Source of the DNA: Euwallacea fornicatus
Taxonomy: Eukaryota > Arthropoda > Insecta > Coleoptera > Curculionidae
Direction: 5' to 3'
NCBI RefSeq assembly: GCF_040115645.1
Contig: NC_089564.1
Coordinates: 2,604,001-2,668,000, forward strand
DNA length: 64,000 bases
The translations under genes and the position numbers were made by a program. Positions 12,901-23,220 of the stretch are shown here, in pieces (position 1 is the stretch's first letter; each line of letters begins with the position of its first letter). The notes beneath the pieces are model-generated. The model was not told the DNA's origin and did not search any database. It saw only the letters and a list, made by a program, of their open reading frames with translations.

Positions 12901-15900
12901 TATAAATGCTAAAAACATCAAAATGTGGAAATCGACACTCGGCGTCGCGACGACGACGCTCGTGTTTTCAGAAATATACCTTTTTTTCAAAAATAAACAT
13001 CGATACACTCTAAACAATTTTTATGTAAAAAGTTCTTTGACGTTTCTAAACAATTTTTATGTAAAAAGTTCTTTGACATTTCTAAACAATTTTTATATAA
13101 AAAGTTCTTTGACATTTCTAAACAATTTTTATATAAAAAGTTATTTGACATTTCTAAACAATTTTTATGTAAAAAGTTCTTTGACATTTCTAAACAATTT
13201 TTATATAAAAAGTTCTTTGATATTTCTAAACAATTTTTATATAAAAATTTCTTTGACATTTTTAAACAATTTTTATATAAAAAGTTCTTTGACATTTCTA
13301 AACAATTTTTATGTAAAAAGTTCTTTGACATTTCTAAACAATTTTTATATAAAAAGTTCTTTGACATTTCTAATCATTTAAATGCTACAGGGGAAACAAA
13401 TATCAAGACAAGACTGTCAAATATGTTAACGTTTCTTTCACCTGTAGCTCTTAAATTATTGGAAATTTAAAGACTTTTTATAAAAAAAGGCGTGTTTTGA
13501 ATGTATGAAAGTTCATATTTTTGTAATAAAGGTATATTCTGAATAAAAATAGCGTCAGCGTCGCGACGCCGAGCATCGCTTTCCATATTTTAATGTTTTA
13601 GCATGTATTTCAACTTAAGTCTCCTTATTTAAAGTGGTGAAAAAATTACTTTGTTAAGCCCATCTGTGTTCGTATAAAATGAGTGGAGCGTCGAGTTTGA
13701 ATGACCCTATACAGCATGATGAAGCATTAAGCCACTTAAAAAGAGAATAATTAGTTATTTAGCCTAGATACTGTCGTAGGGTTGGATTGAGAAACTGAAA
13801 CTGAAAATAAGATTCATCCGAGGCAGTCAGGTCTGGTAAATGTCGGTAAAGAATATGTAGAAGTTGTCAAGTATGAATAACGAAATGTACGGTAAGGGAT
13901 AGTGGAATGGGAGAACGTGTCCAACACTGTTATAATTTAACAAGAAAGCGGATGTCCCCGTTACATTAATTCATGGAAAAATGCCATGCGTTCCTGCCAT
14001 ATACATTGCTTCATCCCTTGATTTAAAGGAAGAATATGCAGCGCATCTTTAAACAGTTTATCCAACATTTTATAAAATATTCCTGATGTAAAAACAGAAC
14101 GATTTAATTCAATTCAGCTCAGTCCAAAATTGGACTGTTTTCAAAGTGCTGGATGTCAAACTGGAGATTAAAAAAAGGAAAAAAATTAATTACTTCTTTC
14201 GTAATGCTACTATCTGAACAAAATGTTTTTTCGGGGGATTTTTAGGGGAAAAAAATCATAATCCGTTTACGTTGTGATGCGCATTGGAGAGCATGCTGTC
14301 AGGGCTAGATGAAGTCTCTTTAAAAGAGCATAACTTTTTTATCGTTCCGTATAAAATTTATTTACGACTAAATTTGTATTTTCCCACATATTTTATGAAA
14401 AGAAGGTACCGTGGCATTAATCCCTGCGGGCATACCTTCTTCAGATATTTAAAATTTAAAGTTCACCGCACGTCTTGAAAAATAACTTTAAAATACGTAT
14501 TTATTCGCACAGTACAGCAAAATAAATAATAAAAAATTGGTATAGTAAAATAAAAGCATGAAAATTTTTAAACAATAATAAGAATTGAATATTAATTAAA
14601 AAGTTTTTTTTTTGGTTTCCACTGTACTAATAAATATACACTTTAAAGTAATTTTTCAAGACATGCGGTGACCTTTAAACTTAAAATATCTCAAGAAGGA
14701 ATGCCCCTAGGGACTTGGACCAAGATACCTTCTTTTCATAAAACATGTGGGAAAATACAAATTTAGACATAAATAAATTTTATACCGTGTAATAAAAAAG
14801 TTATGCCCCTTTAAAGAGAGTTCACCTAGCGCTGACAGCGCCTTCTATAATGTACATAGAAAATGTAAACGGATTCTGATTTCTCGCCCCTAAAACCCCC
14901 CTGGTGCGACATTTTGTTCAGCTAGTAGAATTACAAACGAAGTAATAAATTTTTTTCTTTTTCACTTTCACGTTCTGTATATTGAAAACCGTCTATTTTT
15001 GGACTAAGATAAATTGAATTAAATCGTCATGTTTTCGTCTCAAAAATAGATGGTAAAATTTAATACACACCTTTTAGACACACCCTGTATGTTACAACTG
15101 GCACAGAATTTGCAGATTCAGATCCTCATAAAATTTTCAGGAACTAACGAATATACGAGTAAATGAACTGAACTATTGAAGAACGAAAACTGAGAATGCA
15201 AAATGAGTTAGAATTTAGTACTTGCCCTTAAGGCATTTACGAATGCGATCAGCACGGAAATAGAAAAGGTCAATGGTAATAAAATGACAACTATTCAGTT
15301 TTAGATAGTTCTTCAGCATATCAACACGAAAATTTCATTATTTCGTGACTAGTTTTGGAGTATAATCAAGAGAAAGCTAAAAAACCAGTTTTTTTATGAA
15401 AAAGGAAAAGGAAGAATTCATAAACCTTCTGAAGAACCCTTCATCTTGGTAAGATTTTGCTGCTTTTAAGGTCCCGCAGGTTCTTCTATTCCATAGTATT
15501 TTCTATAGCAATAAAAGTAAAAGGAAAAAGTAGTTGGAAGAACATTTATGGTTAGTACACTAGAAATAGTGAAATGGCATATTCCAGAACCTCAAAGTGC
15601 GCAAAATTGCTCCAAGGTAAATCCCCTATGTGCATATTTAATTTTTACCTCAAGTTTGAGCTTCAGAAACGAACACACTGTAAAATCCAACAATCCGAGA
15701 CAACTGCCAATTCTAAGAGCCATTTTCTCGTATATCTCGAAAGATAGTCTTAAGTTCTAGCTTTATGTTCACACCAAACGTGCCCTGTATTTTCTGGCCT
15801 AAAACGCTAATTGTTTGGTTTAAGGTAAATTTTGGGTTTTTTGCGAATTTTTGAAGAAACAACTATCTCAACATAGTAAAACTCATGAAAATATTTAATT

Positions 15901-18900
15901 CCAGAGCCAAGTAACAGTTCAGAGCTGGGGTGCTAGCCAATGGACCGACACTCCTGACCTCATATCCGATGGTTACAAGGTACTAATCTCCCACGTGGAT
16001 GCCTGGTACCTGGACTGTGGATTTGGAAGATGGAGAGAAACTGGAGAAGCAGCCTGTGATCCTTATAGGCCTTGGCAAACCGTATACAATCATAGACCGT
16101 GGCAGCAGTTTCGACTCAACAAAAAGCAAATAATAGGTAAAATTGAACACTCACTTTGTTACATCTTATACGAAAAAAAATTACGGCAACAGGAATGTGT
16201 ACAGGGTGGTCCACGTAAGATGATCCAAATTCAAACCTCAAAAGCAGTGAGGGTTCGGAAAAAAAGTTTAATATAAAAGTTTCTTAATTGTTCATGAGTT
16301 TTTGCTTTTTAATATTTTGGAAGTTACAGGGTGATGCAGGAAACCGTGACATGACCAAAAAATATTCTTTAAATGGAATATTCTATATTTCACTATGGGT
16401 ACCTTTTCTGCTTGTAACTATAAGTATTTTGTTTAGCAGTTCTTGAGTTAATTTAATTTATAGTAAAAATGTAAGGAAAAATAAACATGTTCCAACTTTA
16501 AATAAATTCACATAGTATTAATTGTAACGTTTGAAAACTTATCCAGTTAAAAACAAAAGGTTGTTTCATTTGAGTATATTTTTAGAATTTTATACAGGGA
16601 ACGACAAAAAATATTAAAACTTTGCACATTTGAAATGTCTCGAACTATATTTTTTTAATGAGACACCCTGTATTCTTTTGAATGCTAGGCTTATTTACTA
16701 TACAGATGGTATATACACAATTCCTCTAGGTTCGTTGCCGACCTTAATACCGCATCGCCTTGATTTACAGATACTATTGATTGTCGTATTCTACTTTTTA
16801 AATCCTCCACATTATTAAGTCGATGTTGATGAGTCAATTCCTTCAGATATCTCCAAAGATAATAGTTTGACGGTTTCAAATCGGAACTTCTAGGAGATTA
16901 GTTCCATATCTATCAATAATTACATGAAAATTGTTTAATTTAATTTTTGGCCGTTTACACACCTCCAAAGCTTTATACATTCTAAATTAATGCGTTGCTT
17001 GATAACTTAGATAGAATTAATGTTGAAAGTTAACTAAAACCATGTAGGATCTCTTTATTTTCAGACTTTTGTCTTGGATTTTTATTTTAAACTAGATTAA
17101 CTCCAAAACTGCTCAACATTTTTCATATATGGAATTTTAAAAAATTTATGGTTATAAGCAGAATTAATATTCGTAATGGAAAATAGCGTCTTCCATTTAA
17201 GAAATGCTTTTTTATCACGCCACGGTTTTCTGCCCCACCCTGTTCCTTCAAAAATATAAAAAAAAAAATTCGTGAACAACTAAAAAACTTTTACATTGAA
17301 CTTTTTTTTCTAAATTTTACGGTTTTTGAGCTAAGTTACCAGACCATCTTACGTCGACCATCTTGTACAGGGTGAGCTAGTTATTTCACAGTTTTTCAGG
17401 CCATTAACTTGTAGCAAACCACAAAGCTTTTGTACTTAACATTTGGCTTTGCTTCGCATGGTCGTCGTCATCGACAACAAATCTCTAAACGTGCATGAAT
17501 TTTTATCTAGTATTGAGAACATCTGATATTCAAATCAATTGAGTAAGCGAATTTCATTGATCAAAACATCTTACGCCACGTTGAATCAATTCACTTTTAC
17601 TGAGAAATTCAAAGCGACATCATCACGAATTTCCTGAGCAATTTTTTGCGCGATCACTGTCAAATATTGCTCAACAAGATTGTTATTAACAAATATTGAC
17701 GACTCTAGTTTCCTTTTCGCATATAATTTTCTTAAAAAATATAAAATAATAAAACCGTGCGAACTGGAAAATGTCCTGAGAATGAATAGAGGAATAGCGA
17801 TTGTTGAAGGTACTTAGCCGATCATGTATTTGTGGGCCAATAGACTTCTCATGCCATGTGGAGTTTCCCATAAGCTCTTGAAGGACGTGAAAACATGACC
17901 CCACATGAAGCCGAGTCGATATTTGACAATAGTCATTTCGCATGAAAAGGAAGTCCACCAACCATAGATTTTCAGTCGCAAATTGGGAAATTCCCTATTT
18001 AGTTATTAATGCGTATTACCCACCCTTAAATGAGGGAAATTATAAATAATTCATTCCACCGACGTAGATACAGGACCAATACGTCATAGTATATTTACCC
18101 TCTATTAATATTAGAGAAGAGATATTGGATTCATTTAAAACGTCATGATAGAGGGTGAGTAGACCGCATGCCTGCTGGTATTGTAGTTTGAGGTTTGAGC
18201 TTATAGATTGCTTTCAGCATTGAGTGACATGATATAATATAGTGAATTAATATGTTATTATTTGTAACAGAATTATTTTTGAGTGCCTAAAAATATTATT
18301 TTGTTCCTTCGCTTATCAAGTTTAAACTTTCCATTTTCCATTAAGCTTTAATACCTCAATACTGGATTTAATATTGTTTCTGAAAACCGCTTAGTTATTA
18401 TTTTCTTGGGCGAAATTCGGCGAGAAAAAACTGAAAAACCTCGAATTTAAGAAAAACATAAAAAATTTGTCGATCATAAAGGTGGAATAAAGAAAAATTC
18501 GTTATATTAGAAAGGTCAAAAATACCGATTAACTGACATAAAAAAGCTAACCGATAGAGCACCCTTGGAAAGGGGGACGAAATCACGTTTTTTGATAAAA
18601 ATTTTACTCATACGCCATTCCAATAAGATCATGCCACAATAATCCATTAGACGAAAACGTGCATCTTTTATTCAGATCAATGCAGATCAAGGTGAACTCA
18701 GAAAATACTTTAAAATGCAGAGAAGTTTTTAAACATGTACACATTTCGAATTTGTAAAGACGATCCAATACCTCCAATCAAATTTCCGTAATAAAATCGT
18801 ATGGAATTATTCTTAAGTGCTTAAAAATATGATATTTTCTTTCAGCTCTCGAGTTCAATCTTTCTATCTTTCATTAGGCTTTAATATCACATTACTGGAC

Positions 18901-21371
18901 TTAATTAAAATTGATTTTCATCATAAGGAAAAGCGTTCAACACTAATTGGGTCTTATTAAATTAGATACCAAGCATCAGTTAACCCCTCGGGATTCCTTC
19001 TTTTGTTACTATCTATTTGCGATTATTAATAATTAGTATTTTTTCAGCTGACTCTCCAGGCATTCGTAACGTGAATTTCATACTCAATAATCTTTGAGAA
19101 CAGATAATACAGTTGAGAATAAAAAATGATATGGTGACGTAGTAAATAATTCGGGAAATATTCTGTGATCATTTTAAGTGGAGCTTTAGCTTTAAAGGTA
19201 TCTATAAACGTTCAGTCGAACGACCGTCCATGATCGGATTGATAGGTGCGGCCGGCCACCACCGTCTGTTAACGGACACGAACAGTTTCACTTGAGGATT
19301 ATGGCCTTCGGTTCTATGCCGTTTACGAAACGGAACTGTTACCATTATAGAATTTGCTATACACGATCGATTTAGGACAATAGTTCTCATTCTAAAAAAT
19401 GTCGCAAGAAGAGTGTGCAGCTGCAAAAATTGCACTATTAGAAGAAAGGCAAAAAAGAAAAAAAAAAAGAAAATTTGGGTTAAGGACCTGCTGCAATAAC
19501 GTAGTACCTTGTCACATATGGAATCGATACGGGAGCTTCGCCACTCAAGTGCTGTTGACTTAAAAAATTATAGTTCCTTTCTGAAGGCGCTTCTTGATCT
19601 ATGGTTTTGCACTTGATCTACGATTTTGCAAAGCTCCAATAATTCACCATACGAGTTTGTCTTAAGCACTTTATTAAAATACTCTGTATCTTTGACTTTC
19701 CATAAGCTCTGATGTTTCCGATAAATATTTATAAACTCTTTAATAAAGTCTGGCTGATTTGCCATGGTATGGTAAAATGTACCTATGTATTTATTTATGG
19801 TGAAAATGTTGGTACGGACTAAAACTTGTGCCGGCAGTCCAAGAACTGAAATACGGAACTACACACGTTCAGTTTCCTTCATGGATCGGCGGACGACAGG
19901 TCCTGACCTGCCGTCTGACTAATGGTGTGTAGTCGATAGCGGCCGGCCCGCGCTGGTCTCTCCGGCAGCAATCGTCCGGCGAACTGTACGTGTATAGGTA
20001 CCTTAAGAGAATTATAAAAATACATAAAAGTTCTGTCCAATTGATGTATAGCCGTTTGAATTAAAAACCACTAGTTTTATTGAAAAGAAGGTTTTTGTTT
20101 AAGATAAGCTGAATTCGGTGGTCGGTGAATTGAACAAAACACTGTAAATAATTTAATCACAGAAATTGATTAAAAGAAAATTGGTAATATTAAAAACATA
20201 AAAAATACCTGTCGCTTACATGCTCTTCCAATAGAACAATGTCACAAACAACCCATCATGAGAAAAAGCACTTCTTATATTCTAGTTAATGAAGATTAAA
20301 ATAAATCTGAAGGGTTTTTAAGTGTTGATAGTGTCAAATGCTATTTTAAACATGCCAAAATTTCAAATTTGTAATGAAATAATTATTCCTTGCTTCATTT
20401 GGAATTTCCTAAACGTTTTAACGCAATTCGACGGTTTTTCGAAATTAGAATTACATTGCAGCATTATTTTAACATTAATGAACCTGTAAATATGGAGTTA
20501 TATCTGATACAGTTCTTATGATATTAGATTACGCTAATTTTGCTGCTTTAAAATAAAATTTCGTGATAAAATTAACCCTCAATACTCATAACCGCAAAAA
20601 TTCGTCGCGGGGCAGAGAGACAGGTGCGGAGCAGCGGAGAGCAATAAAATCTACTAGCTCATACAGGATGTTACTAAATATTGGCCAGAGAAACCTACGA
20701 AAAAAAAACTATAAACATAGACCCGGAAATTATTCTTTTCTGAAATACGTACAGGGTGTCAAAGCTATAAAATTATTTTTTAATTTTTTTTCTTTACAAC
20801 TTCTACAACTTGTGGTAAAATATTTAGTTAGAATTTGTGGCAAACACTACTCTTAAGGATGATGACGTGACCTCTTAATTAAACCTCCAGAGCGGTAGTT
20901 GTTTTTGGCCAGCTCTCGCCGAGACCTCATATCGTCCATATCCTTAAGAGAACTGCTCACCCCCAATTTGGTCTAAATATCTTATAAACTCCAAAAGCTC
21001 TGAAGATGGGGTTGGAAACCATTTTCGATGTGAGTGGAATTAAGTTGCTGCTGATACTTACTTCAACAAAATATTTTCATGTGTCTCTTAAAAATGACCA
21101 TAAACATCAACAATTTACTTTAGGTGGTGAAGCTTGTCTCTGGACGGAACAGGTGGACGAATGGAGTCTAGATTCCAGACTATGGCCTCGAGCAGCTGCT
21201 CTAGCAGAACGGCTCTGGACAGATCCACAACTGGATACCACGACTTACATGATACAAGAGGATGTCTACACGAGACTCACCACCCACAGAGAACGATTAA
21301 TCGCCAGAGGCTTGCAACCTGAGGCTATGTGGCCCACATGGTGCTCACAAAATCCCGGAATGTGTCTCTAG
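956..21371 (+). CDS. fdl: Beta-N-acetylhexosaminidase, fused lobes type (GH20), 5'-partial
   Basis: Eight exons: 956-1113, 1704-2040, 3123-3267, 5763-6009, 6316-6439, 11755-12013, 15905-16136 and 21124-21371 (TAG stop). All introns are GT-AG and the phases join into one frame of 582 residues. Visible parts are the Cys-rich N-terminal module (residues 5-46, QCVNQRCER then WPQPTGP), the GH20b-like alpha/beta domain (exons 2-3), the barrel start VFHWHISDSQSFP (exon 4), HAGNGWTWGP, the catalytic HLGGDEV with the Asp354-Glu355 pair (exon 6), DAWYLDCGFGRW (exon 7), GGEACLWTEQ, and the C-terminal WCSQNPGMCL. GH20 enzymes use the Asp-Glu pair in substrate-assisted catalysis. HLGGDEVNLECW and GRWRETGEAACDPYR fit fdl rather than chitinolytic NAG1 or Hexo1 from memory of the families. 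Fused lobes trims terminal GlcNAc from N-glycans in the secretory pathway. Start exon(s) are missing. The introns carry most of the transposons at 3.8-20 kb. Confidence 0.93.
3848..5274 (+). mobile_element. Tc1-like DNA transposon, degenerate, in an fdl intron
   Basis: Terminal inverted repeats of about 55 bp start cactgactttc at 3848 and match the complement of the right end at 5274 with only a few differences. TA dinucleotides flank both sides (3846-3847 and 5275-5276), the Tc1/mariner target duplication. The 1427-bp unit encodes a single broken DD34E transposase. It lies in the intron between hexosaminidase exons 3 and 4 and accounts for over half of that intron. The well-matched repeats with a broken gene suggest a moderately old insertion. 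Confidence 0.93.
4093..5131 (+). pseudogene. Tc1-like DD34E transposase, frameshifted and with a stop
   Basis: The N-terminal part (4093-4449) begins MPRVRQNAVYRQLTPFERGR and has the paired-type helix-turn-helix, including a DSGRP hinge. The frame is lost between about 4430 and 4490. The catalytic part continues in another frame from 4496 with SDESRF, then QQDNARPH, then SPIEHVWD; 34 residues separate the second Asp from the Glu. A TGA at 5030-5032 stands where Trp is usual (QIA-stop-DAI), after which the same frame runs another 32 codons to TAA at 5129-5131. The product would be non-functional. Confidence 0.9.
5277..5762. other. Intron sequence, nothing recognised
   Basis: Remaining part of the fdl intron between the Tc1-like element and exon 4. 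I see no further element ends or coding signal except the splice acceptor at 5761-5762. Confidence 0.5.
6440..7632. other. Intron sequence, nothing recognised
   Basis: First part of the 5.3-kb fdl intron between exons 5 and 6. Short open frames occur on both strands but show no domain or codon signature. A degenerate caccctg word near 7119 may be an old element end. Confidence 0.4.
7633..7755 (+). repeat. Tandem repeat, about 47-bp period, 2.4 copies
   Basis: G/T-rich sequence in which tttggttggaggaaaaaagg and its variants recur at roughly 47-bp spacing, with an internal gattTGGTTgga word. It abuts the mariner relic on its left side. Function unknown. Confidence 0.6.
7756..8745 (+). pseudogene. 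Mariner-family transposase relic (DD34D type)
   Basis: Pieces of a mariner transposase appear in several frames. They include a helix-turn-helix part around 7900-8030 (KIKDLVLQNCPLTIRDLADT), the first catalytic region ITGDETWIYSYHPEST (about 8146-8190), then PKPKKPR, then REAIRPK, HIVPKLPYSPDLAPLDF (the third Asp), a SIEEI stretch, and a C-terminal end near 8650-8730. Multiple stops and frameshifts separate them, and no terminal repeats were found, so this is an old inactive copy. It lies in the fdl intron between exons 5 and 6. Confidence 0.85.
8777..8799. repeat. Short near-perfect palindrome
   Basis: CGTCACG followed by GTCGTACGAC and GTGACG gives a 23-bp near-palindrome unusually rich in CpG for this AT-rich region. 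It may be a remnant of an element end. No partner copy was seen. Confidence 0.45.
8800..10081. other. Intron sequence with one solo CAGGGTG end
   Basis: No coding signal is visible. A single tacagggtgt word at 9636-9644 looks like one end of a TA-flanked element of the type seen elsewhere in the window, but I could not find its partner. Confidence 0.4.
10082..10690 (+). mobile_element. CAGGGTG-ended Tc1/IS630-type element with transposase fragment
   Basis: TA flanks (10080-10081 and 10691-10692) and inverted repeats of about 120 bp that are nearly identical. The 609-bp unit is an internal-deletion derivative that keeps the start of a transposase gene. Inside each arm a second copy of the end motif lies in direct orientation: acaggatgtt with its C at 10192, and the mirror copy ending at 10580. 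Both are 110 bp from the terminal base. Located in the fdl intron between exons 5 and 6. Confidence 0.9.
10405..10620 (+). pseudogene. Transposase N-terminal fragment (DUF4817-like helix-turn-helix)
   Basis: Translation in the frame ending at the stop 10618-10620 gives MPNYTNQEMANMVFVYGLAD and then ARRIYMERFPNHQPPNHQTF. This strongly resembles the DUF4817 helix-turn-helix found at the N-terminus of insect IS630/Tc1-like transposases (family knowledge, not searched). The frame runs into the right inverted repeat and stops, so no catalytic domain remains. The same frame is open upstream into the left repeat. Confidence 0.75.
10700..11754. other. Intron sequence, nothing recognised
   Basis: End of the fdl intron before exon 6. 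The 123-codon open frame at 10991-11362 is Lys/Ile-rich with no recognisable domain, and I treat it as chance. The acceptor tttacag ends at 11754. Confidence 0.45.
12802..13709. mobile_element. Foldback element with CAGGRTCATTC ends and satellite core
   Basis: The left end begins caggatcattcaaactcga at 12802. The complement of the right end begins tagggtcattcaaactcga and ends at 13709. The arms stay alignable for about 180 bp, through the words tcggcgtcgcgacg (about 12940 and 13560) and ttttttcaccac. The flanking target duplication is not clear; TA is present only on the right. No transposase remains. The core is a 36-bp tandem array. It lies in the intron between fdl exons 6 and 7. Confidence 0.82.
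13012..13371. repeat. 36-bp tandem array, ten units
   Basis: Exactly ten contiguous 36-bp units, with consensus starting aaacaatttttatrtaaaaa. They differ at single positions, mainly G/A in the tatgt/tatat word. The period is a multiple of three and the unit has no stops, so long open frames arise on both strands, reading out a 12-residue repeat; these are artefacts. The array sits at the centre of the surrounding foldback element. Confidence 0.95.
14039..15087. mobile_element. Long-arm foldback element, CAGGGTG-type right end
   Basis: Arms of roughly 400 bp (about 14039-14500 and 14630-15087) are imperfect inverted copies; shared words include gatttaattcaatt, gaaggta/taccttc and the caagac run. 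The right end is caccctg followed by TA at 15088-15089; the left end (cagcgcatc) has decayed. Degenerate inner copies of the end motif lie 110 bp inside both ends: ctggatgtc at 14149 and cgttctg ending at 14977. No coding capacity. Located in the intron before fdl exon 7. Confidence 0.75.
16202..17365. mobile_element. CAGGGTG-ended Tc1/IS630-type element, decayed
   Basis: The left end is tacagggtggtccacgtaag from 16200. The right end reads in complement tacaagatggtcgacgtaag and ends at 17365, flanked by TA. The end motif recurs in direct orientation inside each arm: cagggtg at 16327, and caccctg ending at 17242, 125 and 123 bp from the termini. A reverse-strand transposase remnant lies inside. 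A further cagggtg starts at 17368, directly outside, so a second element end abuts it. Confidence 0.78.
16640..16960 (-). pseudogene. C-terminal fragment of IS630/Tc1-like transposase
   Basis: On the minus strand the stretch around 16691-16879 reads PSNYYLWRYLKELTHQHR then NNVEDLKSRIRQSI. It resembles the end of DDE_3-type transposases from insects (usual pattern FFLWGYLK..VY then LEELK.RI). The catalytic Asp residues are absent and the frame decays on both sides. It belongs to the surrounding CAGGGTG-ended element and shows which transposase class built it. Confidence 0.7.
17450..19190. other. Intron sequence with a direct repeat
   Basis: No coding signal. Two related stretches, about 18270-18395 and 18803-18930, lie in direct orientation about 533 bp apart and share words such as aattattcttaagtgc(t)taaaaatat and ttaggctttaatatc. 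They look like two copies of an old dispersed repeat. Confidence 0.5.
19399..19560 (+). pseudogene. Harbinger transposase N-terminal fragment
   Basis: From ATG at 19399 the frame reads MSQEECAAAKIALLEERQKR followed by a Lys/Arg run and RKFWVKDLLQ, then a stop where Gln or Arg would fit. The pattern of a basic stretch before FWV-x-P/D resembles the start of Harbinger nucleases. The DDE domain is deleted. Recognition is from family memory only. Confidence 0.55.
19568..19765 (-). pseudogene. MADF-domain fragment (Harbinger accessory protein)
   Basis: Reverse-strand frame starting MANQPDFIKEFINIYRKH, then SLWKVKDTEYFNKVLK and YGELLELCKIV. This fits the MADF (Myb/SANT-related) DNA-binding domain found in the second gene of Harbinger elements. 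Only about 65 residues remain; the C-terminal half is lost at the internal deletion. It converges on the transposase fragment next to it. Confidence 0.72.
20010..21123. other. Intron sequence with a solo CAGGGTG end
   Basis: Last part of the final fdl intron. cagggtgtca begins at 20752 and a related caggatgtta at 20664, in the same orientation 88 bp apart, suggesting one surviving end of an element. No partner end and no coding signal were found. Confidence 0.45.
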
Positions 21372-22281
21372 AATCTCTAGTTTTTTTAAACATATTTGGA
21401 AACTGGTGCCTCGTAGAGTATAGCAAACGTGCCTTCTCTGCAGGGTATTCAAATTAGTAGACCCAGATTTCCAAGTGAGGCTGTGAAATTAGCAGAATGA
21501 ATCGTATGTGTCATATTGACAAAGAGGTCAGACCTTAAGGTTTAGGGTAAATGATTTGAATTTTGTGGATTATGTATGTTATTTATTTTCATTTTGTATT
21601 GACTGCGATGTTAGGAGTTAAAAGTATTATTAATTTGTTGTTCTTTTAAAGTTGAAATAGCGTAATTTATTCATTTTTCGGCATTTGTAGAAATGTTTTT
21701 AGGATACATATCAAAGTATATCTCTAAGCTTAAAAACCAAGATTGGCGTATTATTTCGTTATAAATATTTACTATAATTTTATTAAGCAATCACGTTCTT
21801 TTATTAAATAACTTCATTGTTTGTGTTGCCGTTTACAAACATAAAGTGTCTGAACTCCATTTTAGCGTCGGTTTTAACGTTATTGTTATATGTAAACTAG
21901 GAAATTATACTTTGTACATATTTAGGCAATTAATTTTTAAAAAAATTGTAAATATTAACCTGGTGAGAGCCACTGTAGTTCACATTAGATTTACACAATG
22001 AAATGTTTATTAGCGCCCGTTTTTCAATATCCTGTTAAACACCCCCGTGACATAACCTCCACTCAACGCTGATCAACAATTAAAGCTACTCAGTTACAGA
22101 GAAGTTTTATGTAACTGTTCATTTTTTCTTCTCAACTATTGGTTAAGTTGAAGTTCAGTTCGTCTGCAAGTTAGTCGTTAACTGACAGCTGCCGCCCTTT
22201 AACTGGACATTGAAAAACCAGTCCTTAATAATCGACCAAGTTATGATTGTTAACTTGCAACTGTTTTGTGTCACTTTTATA

Positions 22282-22287
22282 AATAAA
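22282..22287 (+). promoter_or_regulatory. Candidate polyadenylation signal of the hexosaminidase gene
   Basis: AATAAA about 0.9 kb downstream of the fdl stop codon, followed by T-rich sequence (tgcatttttttcc at about 22308). It would give a 3' untranslated region of about 930 bases. Position and context only; no transcript evidence. Confidence 0.4.
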
Positions 22288-22319
22288 ATTTTGTAATATA
22301 CCAACGATTGCATTTTTTT

Positions 22320-23218
22320 CCGACCTCAACATTGTCATAATCTCCAGTGTAGACTCATCGATTAAGCATTGTTATTACCAACAACACAAACAATGTCCTC
22401 ATTCTAGAGTGATCACATTGGTAAACACTTCTTTGTCTGCAAAAATTTACTGAGGCATTAAAAGCCTTATTCCAACGACACTGTTCCTTGCTTCATACTT
22501 TCCTAGCGTCAGCAACTTTATAGCACAATTCGAGTTAATACATGATCCTAAATACCCAATTAAGCTTTACACGCTATGGTGGCTTAAGATATCGGAAATA
22601 GGACGAGAGTTAACGACTTTGAACGTAATAATTCTTAGAGTTTTCTAAGACAAAATGGCAGTCATAAAAGCTATTCTCGGAATGGATGTTTGATGTGTAC
22701 ACCTATGAATCGTGCTTTTTAGAGCTAGTAATGCGGGAAAAGAAGACGTGATCTGCAAGATAAATTTTTTAAGTGACTAAAAATGCAAAAAGGATGTTAT
22801 GGGGGACTTCTGGCTTATCTGGCAGCGGAAACGTGTTAGGGAGCGATACCAGTTATTTTTCTTGTACCATGAGATATTCCAAATCTTACGAACTTCTCCA
22901 AAGCGATTCTACATAGTGAATTTACGCCCGTACTAACCAAAAATAGGTAAGTTTTTTCGAATCAATGTCTTTGTATACTCGGACTGACAATCCAGAAACA
23001 AATCTCATTTTTGCTGAATTTATTCAATTATCTGCTTTGTCTTGTCGAAAATTTTACTTAATTTTATTCTCTATCTATCTATGATAATCAATTGCAATCA
23101 ATGAAATAACATTGAAGCAAAAGTAAAAAAAACTCGTTTCTGATACGAGGAACAGTGAACTCTCTGAGTAGGTCAGATTTTACGCATGTCAGGCGTATTG
23201 ACAATAATAAATTAATAA
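22320..23218. other. Intergenic, nothing recognised
   Basis: AT-rich sequence without coding signal, element ends or tandem structure that I can support. Confidence 0.4.
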
Positions 23219-23220
23219 TA

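Larger units (their letters stand above)
19196..20003. mobile_element. PIF/Harbinger-type element, internally deleted
   Basis: Inverted ends aggtatctataaacgt (left) and aggtacctatacacgt (right, in complement) are flanked by TAA on both sides (19193-19195 and 20004-20006), the three-base TWA duplication of Harbinger elements. Subterminal regions are GC-rich (cggccggcc on both sides). The 808-bp unit retains the beginnings of both typical Harbinger genes facing each other. Located in the last fdl intron. Confidence 0.82.

Noticed and set aside
13012..13371. CRISPR-like array (36-bp repeats)
   Set aside because: Units are contiguous with no unique spacers, in a eukaryotic transposon context; it is a minisatellite.
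12923..13381. Long open frames on both strands with a 12-residue repeat
   Set aside because: They come entirely from the 36-bp tandem array whose period is a multiple of three; open on both strands, low complexity, no start context.
20563..20856. 97-codon plus-strand frame in the last fdl intron
   Set aside because: It crosses two transposon end motifs and has no domain; not an exon in phase with the flanking fdl exons.
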